From assembly GCF_001187535.1 (NCBI RefSeq), contig NZ_LFIO01001733.1:124001-188000 (forward strand): a stretch of 64,000 bases of DNA, given 5' to 3'. The stretch's first letter is position 1; each line of letters opens with the position of its first letter. This stretch comes from Rhizobium ecuadorense (GTDB lineage: Bacteria; Pseudomonadota; Alphaproteobacteria; Rhizobiales; Rhizobiaceae). The notes under the pieces were generated by a model that was not told the DNA's origin, did not search any database, and saw nothing but the letters and a program-made list of their open reading frames with translations. Of the stretch, positions 35,211 through 45,274 are shown one piece after another. The translations under genes were made by a program, and so were the position numbers.

Positions 35211-35870
35211 TTACTGCGCCTTGGCTGCCTTCTGGGCGTCTTCCAGCTTCTTGCGGGCTTCTTCGGCCTTCTTCTGCATGCCTTCCTGCAGGCTGCGCTG
35301 GCTTTCAGCGAGTTTCGATTCGGAAACCGGTTCGCCGTCATAAGCGCCGGTGAAGCCTTCGAGCGAAATCTTGATCGGGTTCGGGGCGCGGCGGAAGTTG
35401 ATCGAGGTCAAGATCACGTCGCTGCCCTTCTTGAGGCTGGCGATCATCGCATCGGTTAGCGGGACTTCGGCGGTGCACTTGTCCGGCAGGCAGACGGCGT
35501 AGTCGAGTTTCTGGCCCTTGCCGCCGTCGATCTGCATGATGACGCCCGGGGGGATCAGGCGAGCTGTCGGAACCGAGACCTGCAGGAGCTTGCGGTTGAT
35601 CTTGCCGGAGACCGAGATCAGGCCAACGGCAGTGACGAGCTGGCCGCCATTGGCGAGGATCAGGTTCTGGACAACACAGATGTCGTTGTCTTCCTGCTTG
35701 CTGCAGGTTTTGTACCAGCCGAGCCTCGGCGCACCGGCGGCCTGTGCCTGGCCATCGGCAGGAGCTGCCGCTTCCTGGGCGAAGGAGGAGACCGGAGCCG
35801 AAGCGGCGCCGAACATCACTGCCAGAACGGACAGCGCTGCCCGCATTTTCTTTTCAGACTTGAACATCAT
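35211..35870 (-). CDS. Invasion-associated locus B (IalB) family periplasmic protein
   Basis: From ATG 35870 or 35867 (GGAGA about 12 bp upstream) the 219-aa product has a signal peptide ending near SSFAQ. An IalB-type beta domain follows, with paired Cys in WYKTCSKQEDNDICVVQ and YAVCLPDKCTAE. The C-terminal 45 residues form a Lys/Ala/Glu-rich helix. The family takes its name from a Bartonella invasion locus; in free-living and symbiotic rhizobia the role is unknown. An upstream open frame to 35969 lacks coding character. Confidence 0.82.
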   Translation of the reverse strand: MMFKSEKKMRAALSVLAVMFGAASAPVSSFAQEAAAPADGQAQAAGAPRLGWYKTCSKQEDNDICVVQNLILANGGQLVTAVGLISVSGKINRKLLQVSVPTARLIPPGVIMQIDGGKGQKLDYAVCLPDKCTAEVPLTDAMIASLKKGSDVILTSINFRRAPNPIKISLEGFTGAYDGEPVSESKLAESQRSLQEGMQKKAEEARKKLEDAQKAAKAQ

Positions 35871-36022
35871 AACGAATTCCGTCTCCTGATATCCGTTCAG
35901 GACAGCGACTTGCCGCCCCAACCTCGGGTCGTTCGGCACCCACCTCTTAAAAAAATAAGGCAAATGCATGACCCCGAAACTTCGGGTTCACCTGTTACAT
36001 CGCAGCGTTCAAGATATCCAGC

Positions 36023-36069
36023 ATTTCTTTGGCAATTTGACGAGCATTTCGTCGCGATGCCAAAGAAAT
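36023..36069 (+). other. Nested hairpin in the leader of the binding-protein gene
   Basis: ATTTCTTTGGCA (36023-36034) and TGCCAAAGAAAT (36058-36069) pair perfectly over 12 bp. Inside, GACGA/TCGTC (36039-36043/36049-36053) pair around GCATT. The whole can fold into one long stem with an internal loop, 84 bp before the coding start. No T-run follows. It may be a 5'-leader control element, a small RNA or a protein site. Confidence 0.5.
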
Positions 36070-36153
36070 CGCCGCTTCGTGTTGGAATCGCTCGACCCCA
36101 TGATAATCTCCGCGGTGAATCATGCCCGTTTTCGTGGTCGCAAGGATTGCCGA

Positions 36154-37956
36154 ATGCTCCGGATCGTCGTCCCCCTCGTCCTCTCGCTGCTGTGCGGCGC
36201 TGCCGCCGCCGAGCCGCTGTACGGCATTGCGACGCGTGGCGCGCCAGCCTTGCCGGCTGATTACAAGCACTTTCCTTACGTCAATCCTGACGTAAAAAAG
36301 GGCGGCAAGATCACCTATGGCGTCGTCGGCACCTTCGACAGCCTCAATCCGTTCATCGTAAAGAGTAATCGCACGACGGCGCGCGGCATGTGGGATCCGG
36401 AATATGGCAATCTCGTCTACGATTCGCTGATGCAGCGCTCCAGGGATGAGCCTTTCACGCTTTACGGCCTGCTGGCCGAGACTGTGGAATGGGACGACGC
36501 CAGGAGCTTCATCCAGTTCAACCTCAATCCGAAGGCGAAATGGGCCGATGGCCAGCCGGTGACGCCCGAAGACGTGATATTCACCTTCGAACTGATGCGC
36601 GACAAGGGCCTGCCGCGTTACACGACCCCCCTGAAAACCGTCGCCAAGATAGAAAAGGTGGGCGAGCATAGCGTGCGCTTGACCTTCAACGACCAGGCTA
36701 ACCGCGAGACGCCGCTGATCTTGGGCCTTTTCCCGGTGCTGCCGAAACATGCGGTCGATCCGGAAACCTTCGACCGCACATCGCTGACGCCGCCGCTCGG
36801 TTCCGGTCCCTACAAGGTGAAGACGGTGAAACCCGGTGAGAGCATCACCTATGAGCGTGATCCGAATTACTGGGGCAAGGACATTCCCGCCAAGGTCGGC
36901 ACCGACAATTACGACACGATCACCGTCCAGTATTTCCTGCAGGACACGACATTGTTCGAAGCCTTCAAGAAGGGTGATATCGATATCTACCCGGACGGTA
37001 ATCCCGGCCATTGGGCCAATGCCTATGATTTCCCCGCCGCCACCTCCGGGGCCGTGATCAAGGATGTGTTTACGCCGAAACTCCCAAGCGGCATGCTCGG
37101 CTTCGTGTTCAACACGCGCCGGCCGATCTTCGCCGACTCGAAGGTGCGCGAGGGCCTGTCACTGGTGTTCGATTTCGAATGGGCGAACAAGAACCTTTAT
37201 TCCGGCGCCTATAAGCGCACCCAGAGCTTCTGGCAGAATTCCGAGCTTTCGAGCTTCGGCGTTCCCGCCGATGAGAGGGAAATTGCCCTGCTCGGGCCGA
37301 TCAAGGACAAAATTGCGCCCACGATTCTCGACGGAACCTATAAGTTGCCGGTCACTGACGGTTCCGGCCGCGACCGCAATGTGCTGAGGCAGGCGGTCGA
37401 ACTGTTGAAACAGGGCGGCTATACCATCCAGGGTGGCAAGATGATAGACGCCTCGGGTCATCAGCTCGCCTTCGAAATCCTGACCCAGAATGCCGATCAG
37501 GAGAAACTCGCCATTGCCTATCAGCGTTCACTGCAAACGATCGGGATTACTGTTTCGATCCGCACCGTCGACGATTCGCAATATCAGAGCCGAACCAACA
37601 GCCGTGATTACGACATGATCATCAAAGCCTATGTGTCCACGCTGTCGCCTGGAATAGAGCAGCTCGGTCGCTGGTCTTCGGCTCTGCGCACAAAGGAGGG
37701 TAACGACACCTTTGCCGGCGCCAACGATCCCGATCTCGACACGCTGATTGACCATCTGCTGAGGGCGCGCTCGACCGAGGACTTCATCGCGGCGGTGCGT
37801 TCCTATGACCGACTGCTGCTGTCCAGCCATTACGTGCTGCCGCTCTATCATATCGGCCAGCAATGGGTGGCGCGCAGCAAGCGCATCGGCCGTCCCGACA
37901 CGGTGCCGCTTTACGGCTACCAGCTGCCGGTATGGTGGGATACGAGCGTGCAATAA
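36154..37956 (+). CDS. YejA-like periplasmic peptide-binding protein (SBP family 5)
   Basis: The ATG at 36154 has AAGGA 7 bases upstream and starts a signal peptide ending AAAAEPLYG. The 600-aa protein is a family-5 binding protein with HFPYVNPDVKKGG, GTFDSLNPFI, AKWADGQPVTPEDVIFTFE and YDMIIKAYVSTLSPG, closest in wording to YejA (oligopeptide/microcin C uptake). No permease or ATPase gene stands beside it, so it must work with a transporter encoded elsewhere. The next gene on the strand follows after 65 bp. Confidence 0.85.
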   Translation: MLRIVVPLVLSLLCGAAAAEPLYGIATRGAPALPADYKHFPYVNPDVKKGGKITYGVVGTFDSLNPFIVKSNRTTARGMWDPEYGNLVYDSLMQRSRDEPFTLYGLLAETVEWDDARSFIQFNLNPKAKWADGQPVTPEDVIFTFELMRDKGLPRYTTPLKTVAKIEKVGEHSVRLTFNDQANRETPLILGLFPVLPKHAVDPETFDRTSLTPPLGSGPYKVKTVKPGESITYERDPNYWGKDIPAKVGTDNYDTITVQYFLQDTTLFEAFKKGDIDIYPDGNPGHWANAYDFPAATSGAVIKDVFTPKLPSGMLGFVFNTRRPIFADSKVREGLSLVFDFEWANKNLYSGAYKRTQSFWQNSELSSFGVPADEREIALLGPIKDKIAPTILDGTYKLPVTDGSGRDRNVLRQAVELLKQGGYTIQGGKMIDASGHQLAFEILTQNADQEKLAIAYQRSLQTIGITVSIRTVDDSQYQSRTNSRDYDMIIKAYVSTLSPGIEQLGRWSSALRTKEGNDTFAGANDPDLDTLIDHLLRARSTEDFIAAVRSYDRLLLSSHYVLPLYHIGQQWVARSKRIGRPDTVPLYGYQLPVWWDTSVQ

Positions 37957-38021
37957 GAAGAGCCGAATCGGGCCGGCTGAAACGTCTCCGTTCTGAGGCG
38001 CATGGAATAAGGAAGATCATC

Positions 38022-38693
38022 ATGGAACGTATCACTATCGACGTCGTCTCGGATGTCGTCTGCCCCTGGTGCTATCTCGGCAAGGCGCGGCTGGAACTCG
38101 CCATCGCCGAAGTGCAGGACGAAATCGGCGTCGATATCAACTGGCGGCCGTACCGGCTCAATCCCGATTACCCCAAGGAGGGCGTCGACCAGAAGAAGGC
38201 GCTGGCGCAGAAGCTCGGCGGCGAGGAGCGCGTAGCGCAGGCCCATAAGATGCTCACCGATCTCGGCCGCGAGGTGGGCATCGCCTTCGATTTCGAGGCG
38301 ATCAAGATCGGGCCGAACACACTCGATGCGCATCGACTGATCCACTGGGCGATGATCGAAGGCCGCGAGAAGCAGGACAAGGCCGTCGACGCGCTGTTCA
38401 AGGCGAATTTCGAGGAAGGCCGCAATGTCGGCGACCATGCGGTGCTGCTCGATATTGCCGAAAAGGCCGGCCTAGACCGCTCGGTCATCGCTTCGCTGCT
38501 TGCCTCCGATGCCGATCGCGATCTGATCGTCGCGGAGATCAAGGCGGCGCAGGAGATGGGCGTCAGCGGCGTGCCGTTTTTCATCTTCGACCAGCAATAT
38601 GCCGTCAGCGGCGCCCAGACGCCCGACGTGCTGGCCAACGCGCTGCGCGATATCGCCAAGGCGAAGGCCGAGGCGCGATCCGGACTCAACTAG
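38022..38693 (+). CDS. DsbA-family (FrnE-like) oxidoreductase
   Basis: The ATG at 38022 has AAGGA 8 bp upstream. The 223-aa protein has the thioredoxin-fold active site CPWC at 14-17, the long helical insertion and the cis-Pro loop GVSGVPFF. There is no signal peptide, so unlike DsbA it is cytoplasmic, as in FrnE/2-hydroxychromene-isomerase-like members. Substrates are unknown; roles in polyketide tailoring or oxidative stress have been reported for relatives. It is convergent with an OsmC-like gene, 33 bp apart. Confidence 0.88.
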   Translation: MERITIDVVSDVVCPWCYLGKARLELAIAEVQDEIGVDINWRPYRLNPDYPKEGVDQKKALAQKLGGEERVAQAHKMLTDLGREVGIAFDFEAIKIGPNTLDAHRLIHWAMIEGREKQDKAVDALFKANFEEGRNVGDHAVLLDIAEKAGLDRSVIASLLASDADRDLIVAEIKAAQEMGVSGVPFFIFDQQYAVSGAQTPDVLANALRDIAKAKAEARSGLN

Positions 38694-38725
38694 CAGGCGG
38701 CAATGGCCGGGCAACGGCCTTTGCT

Positions 38726-39193
38726 TCATCCCAGGACCGGAATGCAGCGCACCTCGGTCTTTACCGAATTGGCGATGAAACATTCGTCGTGGGCGCGATG
38801 ATGCAGGCTTTCGAGCTCGCTTAGCGAGGGCTGCTTGTCGCCGGAGAAGACGACATGCGGCCGCAGCGTCACGACGGTCATGGCGAGGCGGCCGTCGGTA
38901 TTCTTCTCCATAATGCCCTCGGCGGCATCGGTGTAGCTGTCGACGCAGAATCGCTGCTTTGCCGCGATCGAGAGGAACCAGAGCATGTGGCAGCTGGAGA
39001 GCGAGGCAACGAAGGCCTCTTCCGGATCGATGGCATCCTCGACAGAGTAAGGCAGCGGAACGACGTGGGCTGACGAGGATGCGCGCAACTCAATGCCGCC
39101 GTCGAAGCCCCAGCGGTGGGCGCGACTGTAACGATTGTCGGTGAAGGTCTCGCCGTTCCGCTCCCAGGCGATCGTTGCGCCGTATGTCGCCAT
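38726..39193 (-). CDS. OsmC/Ohr-family peroxide-reducing protein
   Basis: The start ATG at 39193 follows GGAGACGGGC; the open frame continues 20 codons further upstream. The 155-aa protein has the two reactive cysteines Cys68 (SLSSCHMLWFL) and Cys138 (HDECFIANS) of OsmC-type thiol peroxidases, which reduce organic hydroperoxides. It follows mfd on the same strand after 77 bp. The specific subfamily cannot be fixed by eye. Confidence 0.87.
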   Translation of the reverse strand: MATYGATIAWERNGETFTDNRYSRAHRWGFDGGIELRASSSAHVVPLPYSVEDAIDPEEAFVASLSSCHMLWFLSIAAKQRFCVDSYTDAAEGIMEKNTDGRLAMTVVTLRPHVVFSGDKQPSLSELESLHHRAHDECFIANSVKTEVRCIPVLG

Positions 39194-39270
39194 GCCCGTC
39201 TCCTTCCGATCTCTTTGTTCCTCACGCATTCCGGACGCAAAACCGCTTCGCACTTTTGCTGGAACTGCTT

Positions 39271-42200
39271 CTATTTCGCCATCTCGGCCAACTGCGTCAT
39301 GATCACGGCGGCGCCCTGCAGGCGTTTTTCCGGGGTCGGCAGGTCGCGGGTCAGGAACAGGCTGTGGTCGGGGCGGATCTTCGCCATCGTGCCCTGCCTG
39401 CCGATATAACCGACGAGATTTGCCGGGTTGGGGAATTCCTTGTTGCGGAACTGCACGACGACGCCCTTCGGGCCGGCATCGAGCTTTTCGACATTGGCGG
39501 TGCGGCAGAGCGACTTGATGTAGACGATCTTCAGGAGATGCTGGACCTCGATCGGCATCGGCCCGAAACGGTCGATCATCTCGGCGCCGAAGCCGTCGAT
39601 CTCCTTGAGTTCGGTGATCTCGCCGAGACGGCGGTAGAGCGCCATGCGCAGATGCAGATCGGGAACGTAGCCCTCAGGAATCATCACCGTCGTGCCGACG
39701 GAGATTTGCGGCGACCAGCCGGTGTCGTGGATTTCGTCTACACCCTTGACCTCGGCGACCGCCTCTTCCAGCATCTGCTGATAGAGTTCGAAGCCGACTT
39801 CCTTGATGTGGCCCGACTGCTCTTCGCCGAGCAGGTTGCCGGCGCCGCGGATATCGAGATCGTGACTTGCCAGTTGGAAGCCGGCGCCGAGCGTATCCAG
39901 CGACTGCAGCACCTTCAGCCGGCGGTCGGCCGTCGCCGTCAGCACCTTATTGACAGGCAGGGTGAAGAGCGCGAAAGCGCGCACCTTCGAGCGGCCGACG
40001 CGGCCGCGCAACTGGTAGAGCTGGGCAAGGCCGAACATATCGGCGCGGTGGACGATCAGCGTGTTGGCCGTGGGAACATCGAGGCCGGATTCGACGATGG
40101 TTGTGGACAACAGCACGTCGTAACGGCCTTCATAGAAGGCGTTCATGATGTCTTCGAGTTCGCCGGCCGGCATCTGGCCATGGGCGACGGCGACCTTCAG
40201 CTCCGGCACATCCGACTGCAGGAAGGCGTGCACATCGGCGAGATCGGCGAGCCTCGGGCAGACGTAAAAACTCTGGCCGCCGCGATAGTGCTCGCGCATC
40301 AGCGTCTCGCGGATAACCAGGCTGTCAAAGGGCGAGATGAAGGTGCGCACGGCCATGCGATCGACAGGCGGCGTGGTGATCAGCGACAATTCGCGCACGC
40401 CGGTCATGGCAAGCTGCAGCGTGCGCGGGATCGGTGTGGCCGACAGCGTCAGAACGTGCACATCGCTCTTCAGCTCCTTCAGCCGCTCCTTGTGCTTGAC
40501 GCCGAAATGCTGCTCCTCGTCGATAACGAGCAGGCCAAGATTGGCGAATTTGATGCCAGCGCCGAGCAGCGCATGGGTGCCGACGACGATATCGGTCTTC
40601 CCCTCCGCCACCTCCTTCTTGGTCAGCGCCAGCTCTTTGGCCCCGACAAGACGGGAGGCCTGCTGGACGCGCACCGGCAGGCCGCGGAAGCGCTCGGAAA
40701 AGGTCTTGAAATGCTGGCGGGCAAGCAAGGTCGTCGGCACGACGATGGCAACCTGGACGCCGTTCATCGCGGCGACGAAGGCGGCGCGCAGCGCCACTTC
40801 GGTCTTGCCGAAGCCGACGTCGCCGCAGACGAGGCGGTCCATCGGCCGACCGGCGCCGAGATCGGAGCGTACCGCGTCGATGGCGTTATCCTGGTCCTCG
40901 GTCTCATCATAGGGGAAGCGGGCGGCAAATTCGTCGTAAAGGCCATCCGGCGTCGTCAGCATCGGCGCGTGGCGCGTCAGCCGCTCGGCGGCGATGCGGA
41001 TCAGGGCATCGGCCATGTCGAGCAGGCGCTTCTTGAGCTTGGCCTTGCGCATCTGCCAGGCGCCGCCGCCGAGCTTGTCGAGCTGGGCCTCGGTGCCCTC
41101 GCCGCCGTAGCGCGAGAGAAGATCGATGTTTTCGACCGGCAGGAAGAGCTTGGCCTCGTCGGCATACTGCAGTTCGAGGCAGGCATGCGGGGCGCCTGCC
41201 GCCTCGATGGTCTTCAGCCCGATGAAGCGACCGATGCCGTGTTCGGCGTGGACGACGATCGAGCCCTCATCGAGGCCGGCAACCTCGGCGATGAAATCGG
41301 CGGCGCGCTTGCGGCGCTTGGAGCGGCGCACCATGCGGTCGCCGAGGATATCCTGCTCGCCGATGACGACGAGATCGCCCGCCTCGAAACCGGATTCGAG
41401 ATTGAGCACAGCGGCTGCCGCCTCGCCTTTGCCCAGCGCGCCGACATCTTTCAGCGCCTCGACCGGCTTCACCTTTTCCAGGCCGTGTTCATTCAGCACC
41501 TGCAGCAGGCGCTCCAGCGAACCTTCCGTCCAGGCGGTGACCAGCACTTTCGCTCCGCCGGCGCGGCGGTCGGCGATATGCTTGACGACGACGTCGAAGA
41601 TGTTGATGCGTTCGGCATCGCCGCCGCCCTCGGCATTCGAGCGGGCCCAGCGCTGGCCCTGGCGGGCGTCGATATTGACGACCCGCCTCGCCTCACCCTC
41701 GATCTCGTTGAAGGGGCTGATGCGGATCGCCGCGAGCGCGTCGAGGGTTTTGGCGAAAAGCTTGCTGTCGAGATAGAGCTGACCCGGCGTCACCGGCTTG
41801 TAGGGCGTGCCCTGCGCCATCTGGCCCTTGGCCGGCTGACCGGAATTCAGGCGGGCGTCGTAATAGTCGAAAACCAGCTTGGAGCGCTCCTCGGCTGCCT
41901 CACGCACCGTATGGTCGGTGACAACACGGAAGCCGCTGAGATAATCGAAGACGGTGTCGAGCTTCTCGTAGAAGAGCGGCAGCCAGTGTTCCATGCCCGG
42001 ATAACGGCGGCCTTCGGAGACGGCGAGATAGAGCGCGTCATCGCGTGTCGTCGCGCCGAACGCCGAGAGGTAATTCTTGCGGAAGCGGCTGATCGTATCG
42101 GGCGTCAGCGTCACCTCGCTCATCGGATTGAGATCGAGCGAGCGCACTTGGCCCGTGGTGCGCTGGCTCGCCGGATCGAAGCTGCGGATCGATTCCAGCG

Positions 42201-42774
42201 TATCGCCGAAGAAATCGAGGCGGACAGGCTCTTCCGAACCCGGCACGAAGACGTCGAGAATGCCGCCGCGCACGGCATATTCGCCGACTTCGCGAACGGT
42301 CGCGACGCGGTCGAAGCCGTTGCGCTCCAGGCGGCCGGCGAGATCGTCCATGCGCAGCTGGTTGCCGGGACGAGCCGAAAAGCTCAGGCTTTCGATGACA
42401 TCCTGCGGCGCCACCTTCTGCAGCATGGCATTGGCGGTGACGAGCACGATGGCCGCATGCGGCTTCTTCCGGTGGGCAATGAGGCCGCCGAGCGCGGCCA
42501 GCCGGCGGGCCGAGGTATCGGCGCTCGGCGAAACGCGGTCATAGGGCAGACAGTCCCAGGCCGGCAGGGTCAGAACCGGAATGTCGGGGGCGACGAAGCC
42601 CAGCATCTGCTCGAGATCGGCCATGCGGTGGCCATCGGATAGGACATAGGCGACCGGCTCTCCCGCGCGGGCGAGTTCGGCGAGCAGCAGCGGTTCGAGG
42701 CCGACAGGCACATTGCCGATCGTCAGCGGCTCGGCAATGGCCGCAAGCTTCTTCGCATCAAAACCAGGGATCAT
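39271..42774 (-). CDS. mfd: Transcription-repair coupling factor
   Basis: The 1167-aa translocase removes RNA polymerase stalled at lesions and recruits UvrA. It has the UvrB-like N-terminal region, the RNA-polymerase-interacting domain, and the RecG-like motor with Walker A GDVGFGKTE, DEEQHFG, TATPIPRTL and the TRG-like end. The C-terminal domain carries RFGPMP. Its start overlaps the sdhE stop (ATGA at 42771-42774). With uvrA, ssb and recG it makes this window rich in repair genes. Confidence 0.96.
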   Translation of the reverse strand: MIPGFDAKKLAAIAEPLTIGNVPVGLEPLLLAELARAGEPVAYVLSDGHRMADLEQMLGFVAPDIPVLTLPAWDCLPYDRVSPSADTSARRLAALGGLIAHRKKPHAAIVLVTANAMLQKVAPQDVIESLSFSARPGNQLRMDDLAGRLERNGFDRVATVREVGEYAVRGGILDVFVPGSEEPVRLDFFGDTLESIRSFDPASQRTTGQVRSLDLNPMSEVTLTPDTISRFRKNYLSAFGATTRDDALYLAVSEGRRYPGMEHWLPLFYEKLDTVFDYLSGFRVVTDHTVREAAEERSKLVFDYYDARLNSGQPAKGQMAQGTPYKPVTPGQLYLDSKLFAKTLDALAAIRISPFNEIEGEARRVVNIDARQGQRWARSNAEGGGDAERINIFDVVVKHIADRRAGGAKVLVTAWTEGSLERLLQVLNEHGLEKVKPVEALKDVGALGKGEAAAAVLNLESGFEAGDLVVIGEQDILGDRMVRRSKRRKRAADFIAEVAGLDEGSIVVHAEHGIGRFIGLKTIEAAGAPHACLELQYADEAKLFLPVENIDLLSRYGGEGTEAQLDKLGGGAWQMRKAKLKKRLLDMADALIRIAAERLTRHAPMLTTPDGLYDEFAARFPYDETEDQDNAIDAVRSDLGAGRPMDRLVCGDVGFGKTEVALRAAFVAAMNGVQVAIVVPTTLLARQHFKTFSERFRGLPVRVQQASRLVGAKELALTKKEVAEGKTDIVVGTHALLGAGIKFANLGLLVIDEEQHFGVKHKERLKELKSDVHVLTLSATPIPRTLQLAMTGVRELSLITTPPVDRMAVRTFISPFDSLVIRETLMREHYRGGQSFYVCPRLADLADVHAFLQSDVPELKVAVAHGQMPAGELEDIMNAFYEGRYDVLLSTTIVESGLDVPTANTLIVHRADMFGLAQLYQLRGRVGRSKVRAFALFTLPVNKVLTATADRRLKVLQSLDTLGAGFQLASHDLDIRGAGNLLGEEQSGHIKEVGFELYQQMLEEAVAEVKGVDEIHDTGWSPQISVGTTVMIPEGYVPDLHLRMALYRRLGEITELKEIDGFGAEMIDRFGPMPIEVQHLLKIVYIKSLCRTANVEKLDAGPKGVVVQFRNKEFPNPANLVGYIGRQGTMAKIRPDHSLFLTRDLPTPEKRLQGAAVIMTQLAEMAK

Positions 42775-43076
42775 TCCGGCGTCCTGAGGGGCTTGTCGAA
42801 ATCGGGCGTATAGGCGGCAAGGCGGGCAAAGATCGGTGTCTGGAAACGCTCAGGCACAGGCCATGTTCCCATGATCCAGCGCACCAGATCATTGTCTTCC
42901 TCAGCCATGATCGTCTCGAATTCGTCGAGCTCGGCTTCCGAAAGCGTCGCGATCTCGGCTTCGGCGAACTGGCCGAAGACCAGATCCATCTCGCGGATGC
43001 CGCGGTGCCAGCAGCGGAAAAGGATCCGGCGGCGGCGCGGGTCGAGACCGGCACTGGTGAGCGTGACACCTGTCAT
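42771..43076 (-). CDS. sdhE: Succinate dehydrogenase flavinylation factor SdhE
   Basis: The 101-aa protein carries the diagnostic RGIRE (residues 25-29, WHRGIREMD) needed to attach FAD to SdhA. Downstream it has DL(V/R)WIMG...P of the DUF339 family. Start chosen at ATG 43076 with GGAAGG seven bases upstream; the open frame extends further without a signal. It is translationally coupled to mfd and divergent from recG across 92 bp. The arrangement recG / sdhE-mfd is common in Rhizobiales. Confidence 0.9.
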   Translation of the reverse strand: MTGVTLTSAGLDPRRRRILFRCWHRGIREMDLVFGQFAEAEIATLSEAELDEFETIMAEEDNDLVRWIMGTWPVPERFQTPIFARLAAYTPDFDKPLRTPE

Positions 43077-43168
43077 GGCATTACCTTCCTGTTGATGCGC
43101 CTCTATAGACCCTGGAAAGCGGCTTGTCAGCCTTGCCAAGGCCGCATTGTTCATCGCATTTTGGCCGC

Positions 43169-45274
43169 ATGCGCCCCGCCATTCTCGATCCTTTGTTTTC
43201 CCCCATTTCGGGCCTTCCGGGCGTCGGCCCGAAGATCGCCGAACTGCTGGTCAAGCTGCTCGGGCGCGAGACGCCGGAAGATTGCCGGGTCATCGACCTC
43301 ATCTTCCATGCGCCCTTTTCGCTGATCGATCGGCGCAACCAGCCGGGCATCGCCCGCGCGCCGCAGGGCGCGATCGTGACGATCACCGCGCGCGTCGACC
43401 GGCACCAAGTACCGCCGCGCGGCAAGAGCAATGTCCCCTATCGCGTCTTCCTGCATGACGAGACCGGCGAGCTGACGCTGGTCTTTTTCCGCGGTCAGGC
43501 CGCCTGGCTGGAAAAGCAGCTGCCTGTCGATGCCGAGGTGACGGTCAGCGGCAAGGTCGATTGGTTCAACGGCCGCGCCTCGATGGTGCATCCAGATTAT
43601 ATCGTCAGGGCCGATGAGGCGGAGAACCTGCCGCTGGTCGAGCCGATCTATCCGCTGACGGCAGGACTTTCGCCGAAGACATTGCGCAAGATCATCGACG
43701 GCGCCCTGCCGCGTTTTCCCGAGCTGCCGGAATGGATCGATCTGGCGCTGGCGCAGAAACAGGGCCTGCCGGCGATTCGCGACAGTTTTCATATGCTGCA
43801 CGAGCCGCGCGACCCCGCCGATATCGACCCACAGGCCCCTGCGCGGCGGCGGCTTGCCTATGACGAATTCCTCGCCGGCCAGCTTTCGCTGAGCCTGGTG
43901 CGGCAGAGGCTGCGCAAGGTGGCCGGCCAGCCGGTGCTTGCGACTGGGGAAATCAGCGGCAAGATCCTGAAGTCCCTGCCCTTTTCGCTCACATCAAGCC
44001 AGAACGAGGCGATCGCCGAGGTTTTGAAGGACATGGCCGGGGCCGAGCGCATGTTGCGGCTGCTGCAGGGCGATGTCGGCTCCGGCAAGACGCTGGTGGC
44101 GCTGATGGCGATGGCGGCGGTGATCGAGAGCGGCGGCCAGGCGGTGCTGATGGCGCCGACCGAAATCCTGGCGCGCCAGCACCACGCGACGATCTCGAAA
44201 TTCGCCGCCTCCGCCGGTCTCGGCATCGAGGTGCTGACCGGCCGCACCAAGGGGCGTGAGCGAGAGGAGATTCTCGAGCGCATCGCCTCGGGTGCGGCAC
44301 AGATCATCATCGGCACGCATGCGCTGTTCCAGGACAGCGTCTCCTACGCCAAGCTGATGCTGGCCGTCGTCGACGAACAGCACCGTTTCGGCGTGCATCA
44401 GCGCCTGAGGCTGACCGCCAAGGGCATCTCGCCGCACATGCTGGTGATGACGGCGACGCCGATCCCGCGCACGCTCGTGCTTGCCGCCTTCGGCGATATG
44501 GACGTGTCCAAGCTCACCGAGAAGCCGGCCGGCCGCAAGCCGATCCAGACGATCACCGTGCCGATGGAACGCACCGGTGAAATCGTCGGGCGGCTGCAGG
44601 GCGCGCTTGCCGAGGGCAAGAAAGCCTACTGGATCTGCCCGCTGGTCGAAGAGTCCGAAGAGCTCGACTTGATGTCGGCCGAGGAGCGGCATGCCACGCT
44701 GGTCTCCGCCCTCGGCCCCGATATCGGCCTCATCCACGGCCGGATGAGCGGGCCCGAAAAAGACGCGGCGATGATGGCGTTCAAGAACGGCGAGACCCGC
44801 CTTCTCGTCGCCACCACTGTCGTCGAGGTCGGCGTCGACGTGCCGGATGCGACGATCATGGTGATCGAACATGCCGAGCGCTTCGGCCTGGCGCAATTGC
44901 ATCAGCTGCGCGGCCGCGTCGGGCGCGGCGACGAGGCCTCGACCTGCATCCTGCTCTATAAGGGGCCGCTCGGCGAAACCGGCCATGCCAGGCTGTCGAT
45001 CATGCGCGAGACGGAGGACGGCTTTCGCATCGCCGAGGAAGACCTGAAACTGCGCGGCGAAGGCGAGCTGCTCGGCACCCGCCAATCCGGCACGCCGGGC
45101 TTTCGTATCGCCAGCCTCGAGGCGCATGCCGACCTGCTGGAAATCGCCCGCAAGGATGCGGCCTATCTCATCGAGCGGGATCCGGAGCTGACCAGCGAAA
45201 GAGGACAGGCGATCCGCACCCTGCTCTATCTCTTCCGTCGCGATGAGGCGATTCGATTCCTGAGAGCCGGTTAG
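43169..45274 (+). CDS. recG: ATP-dependent DNA helicase RecG
   Basis: From ATG 43169 the protein has 701 aa, the usual rhizobial length; a TTG at 43124 would add 15 residues. It has the N-terminal wedge/OB domain, Walker A GDVGSGKT, DEQHRFG, TATPIPRTL, GRVGRGDE and the C-terminal LRGEGELLGTRQSG. It remodels stalled forks and branches Holliday junctions. Its stop overlaps that of the convergent DUF502 gene (45271-45274). Confidence 0.96.
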   Translation: MRPAILDPLFSPISGLPGVGPKIAELLVKLLGRETPEDCRVIDLIFHAPFSLIDRRNQPGIARAPQGAIVTITARVDRHQVPPRGKSNVPYRVFLHDETGELTLVFFRGQAAWLEKQLPVDAEVTVSGKVDWFNGRASMVHPDYIVRADEAENLPLVEPIYPLTAGLSPKTLRKIIDGALPRFPELPEWIDLALAQKQGLPAIRDSFHMLHEPRDPADIDPQAPARRRLAYDEFLAGQLSLSLVRQRLRKVAGQPVLATGEISGKILKSLPFSLTSSQNEAIAEVLKDMAGAERMLRLLQGDVGSGKTLVALMAMAAVIESGGQAVLMAPTEILARQHHATISKFAASAGLGIEVLTGRTKGREREEILERIASGAAQIIIGTHALFQDSVSYAKLMLAVVDEQHRFGVHQRLRLTAKGISPHMLVMTATPIPRTLVLAAFGDMDVSKLTEKPAGRKPIQTITVPMERTGEIVGRLQGALAEGKKAYWICPLVEESEELDLMSAEERHATLVSALGPDIGLIHGRMSGPEKDAAMMAFKNGETRLLVATTVVEVGVDVPDATIMVIEHAERFGLAQLHQLRGRVGRGDEASTCILLYKGPLGETGHARLSIMRETEDGFRIAEEDLKLRGEGELLGTRQSGTPGFRIASLEAHADLLEIARKDAAYLIERDPELTSERGQAIRTLLYLFRRDEAIRFLRAG

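Noticed and set aside
39175..42642. Open frame of 1155 codons on the plus strand opposite mfd
   Set aside because: It is the antisense frame of a GC-rich gene; mfd is conserved over its full length, and the plus-strand translation has no family features.
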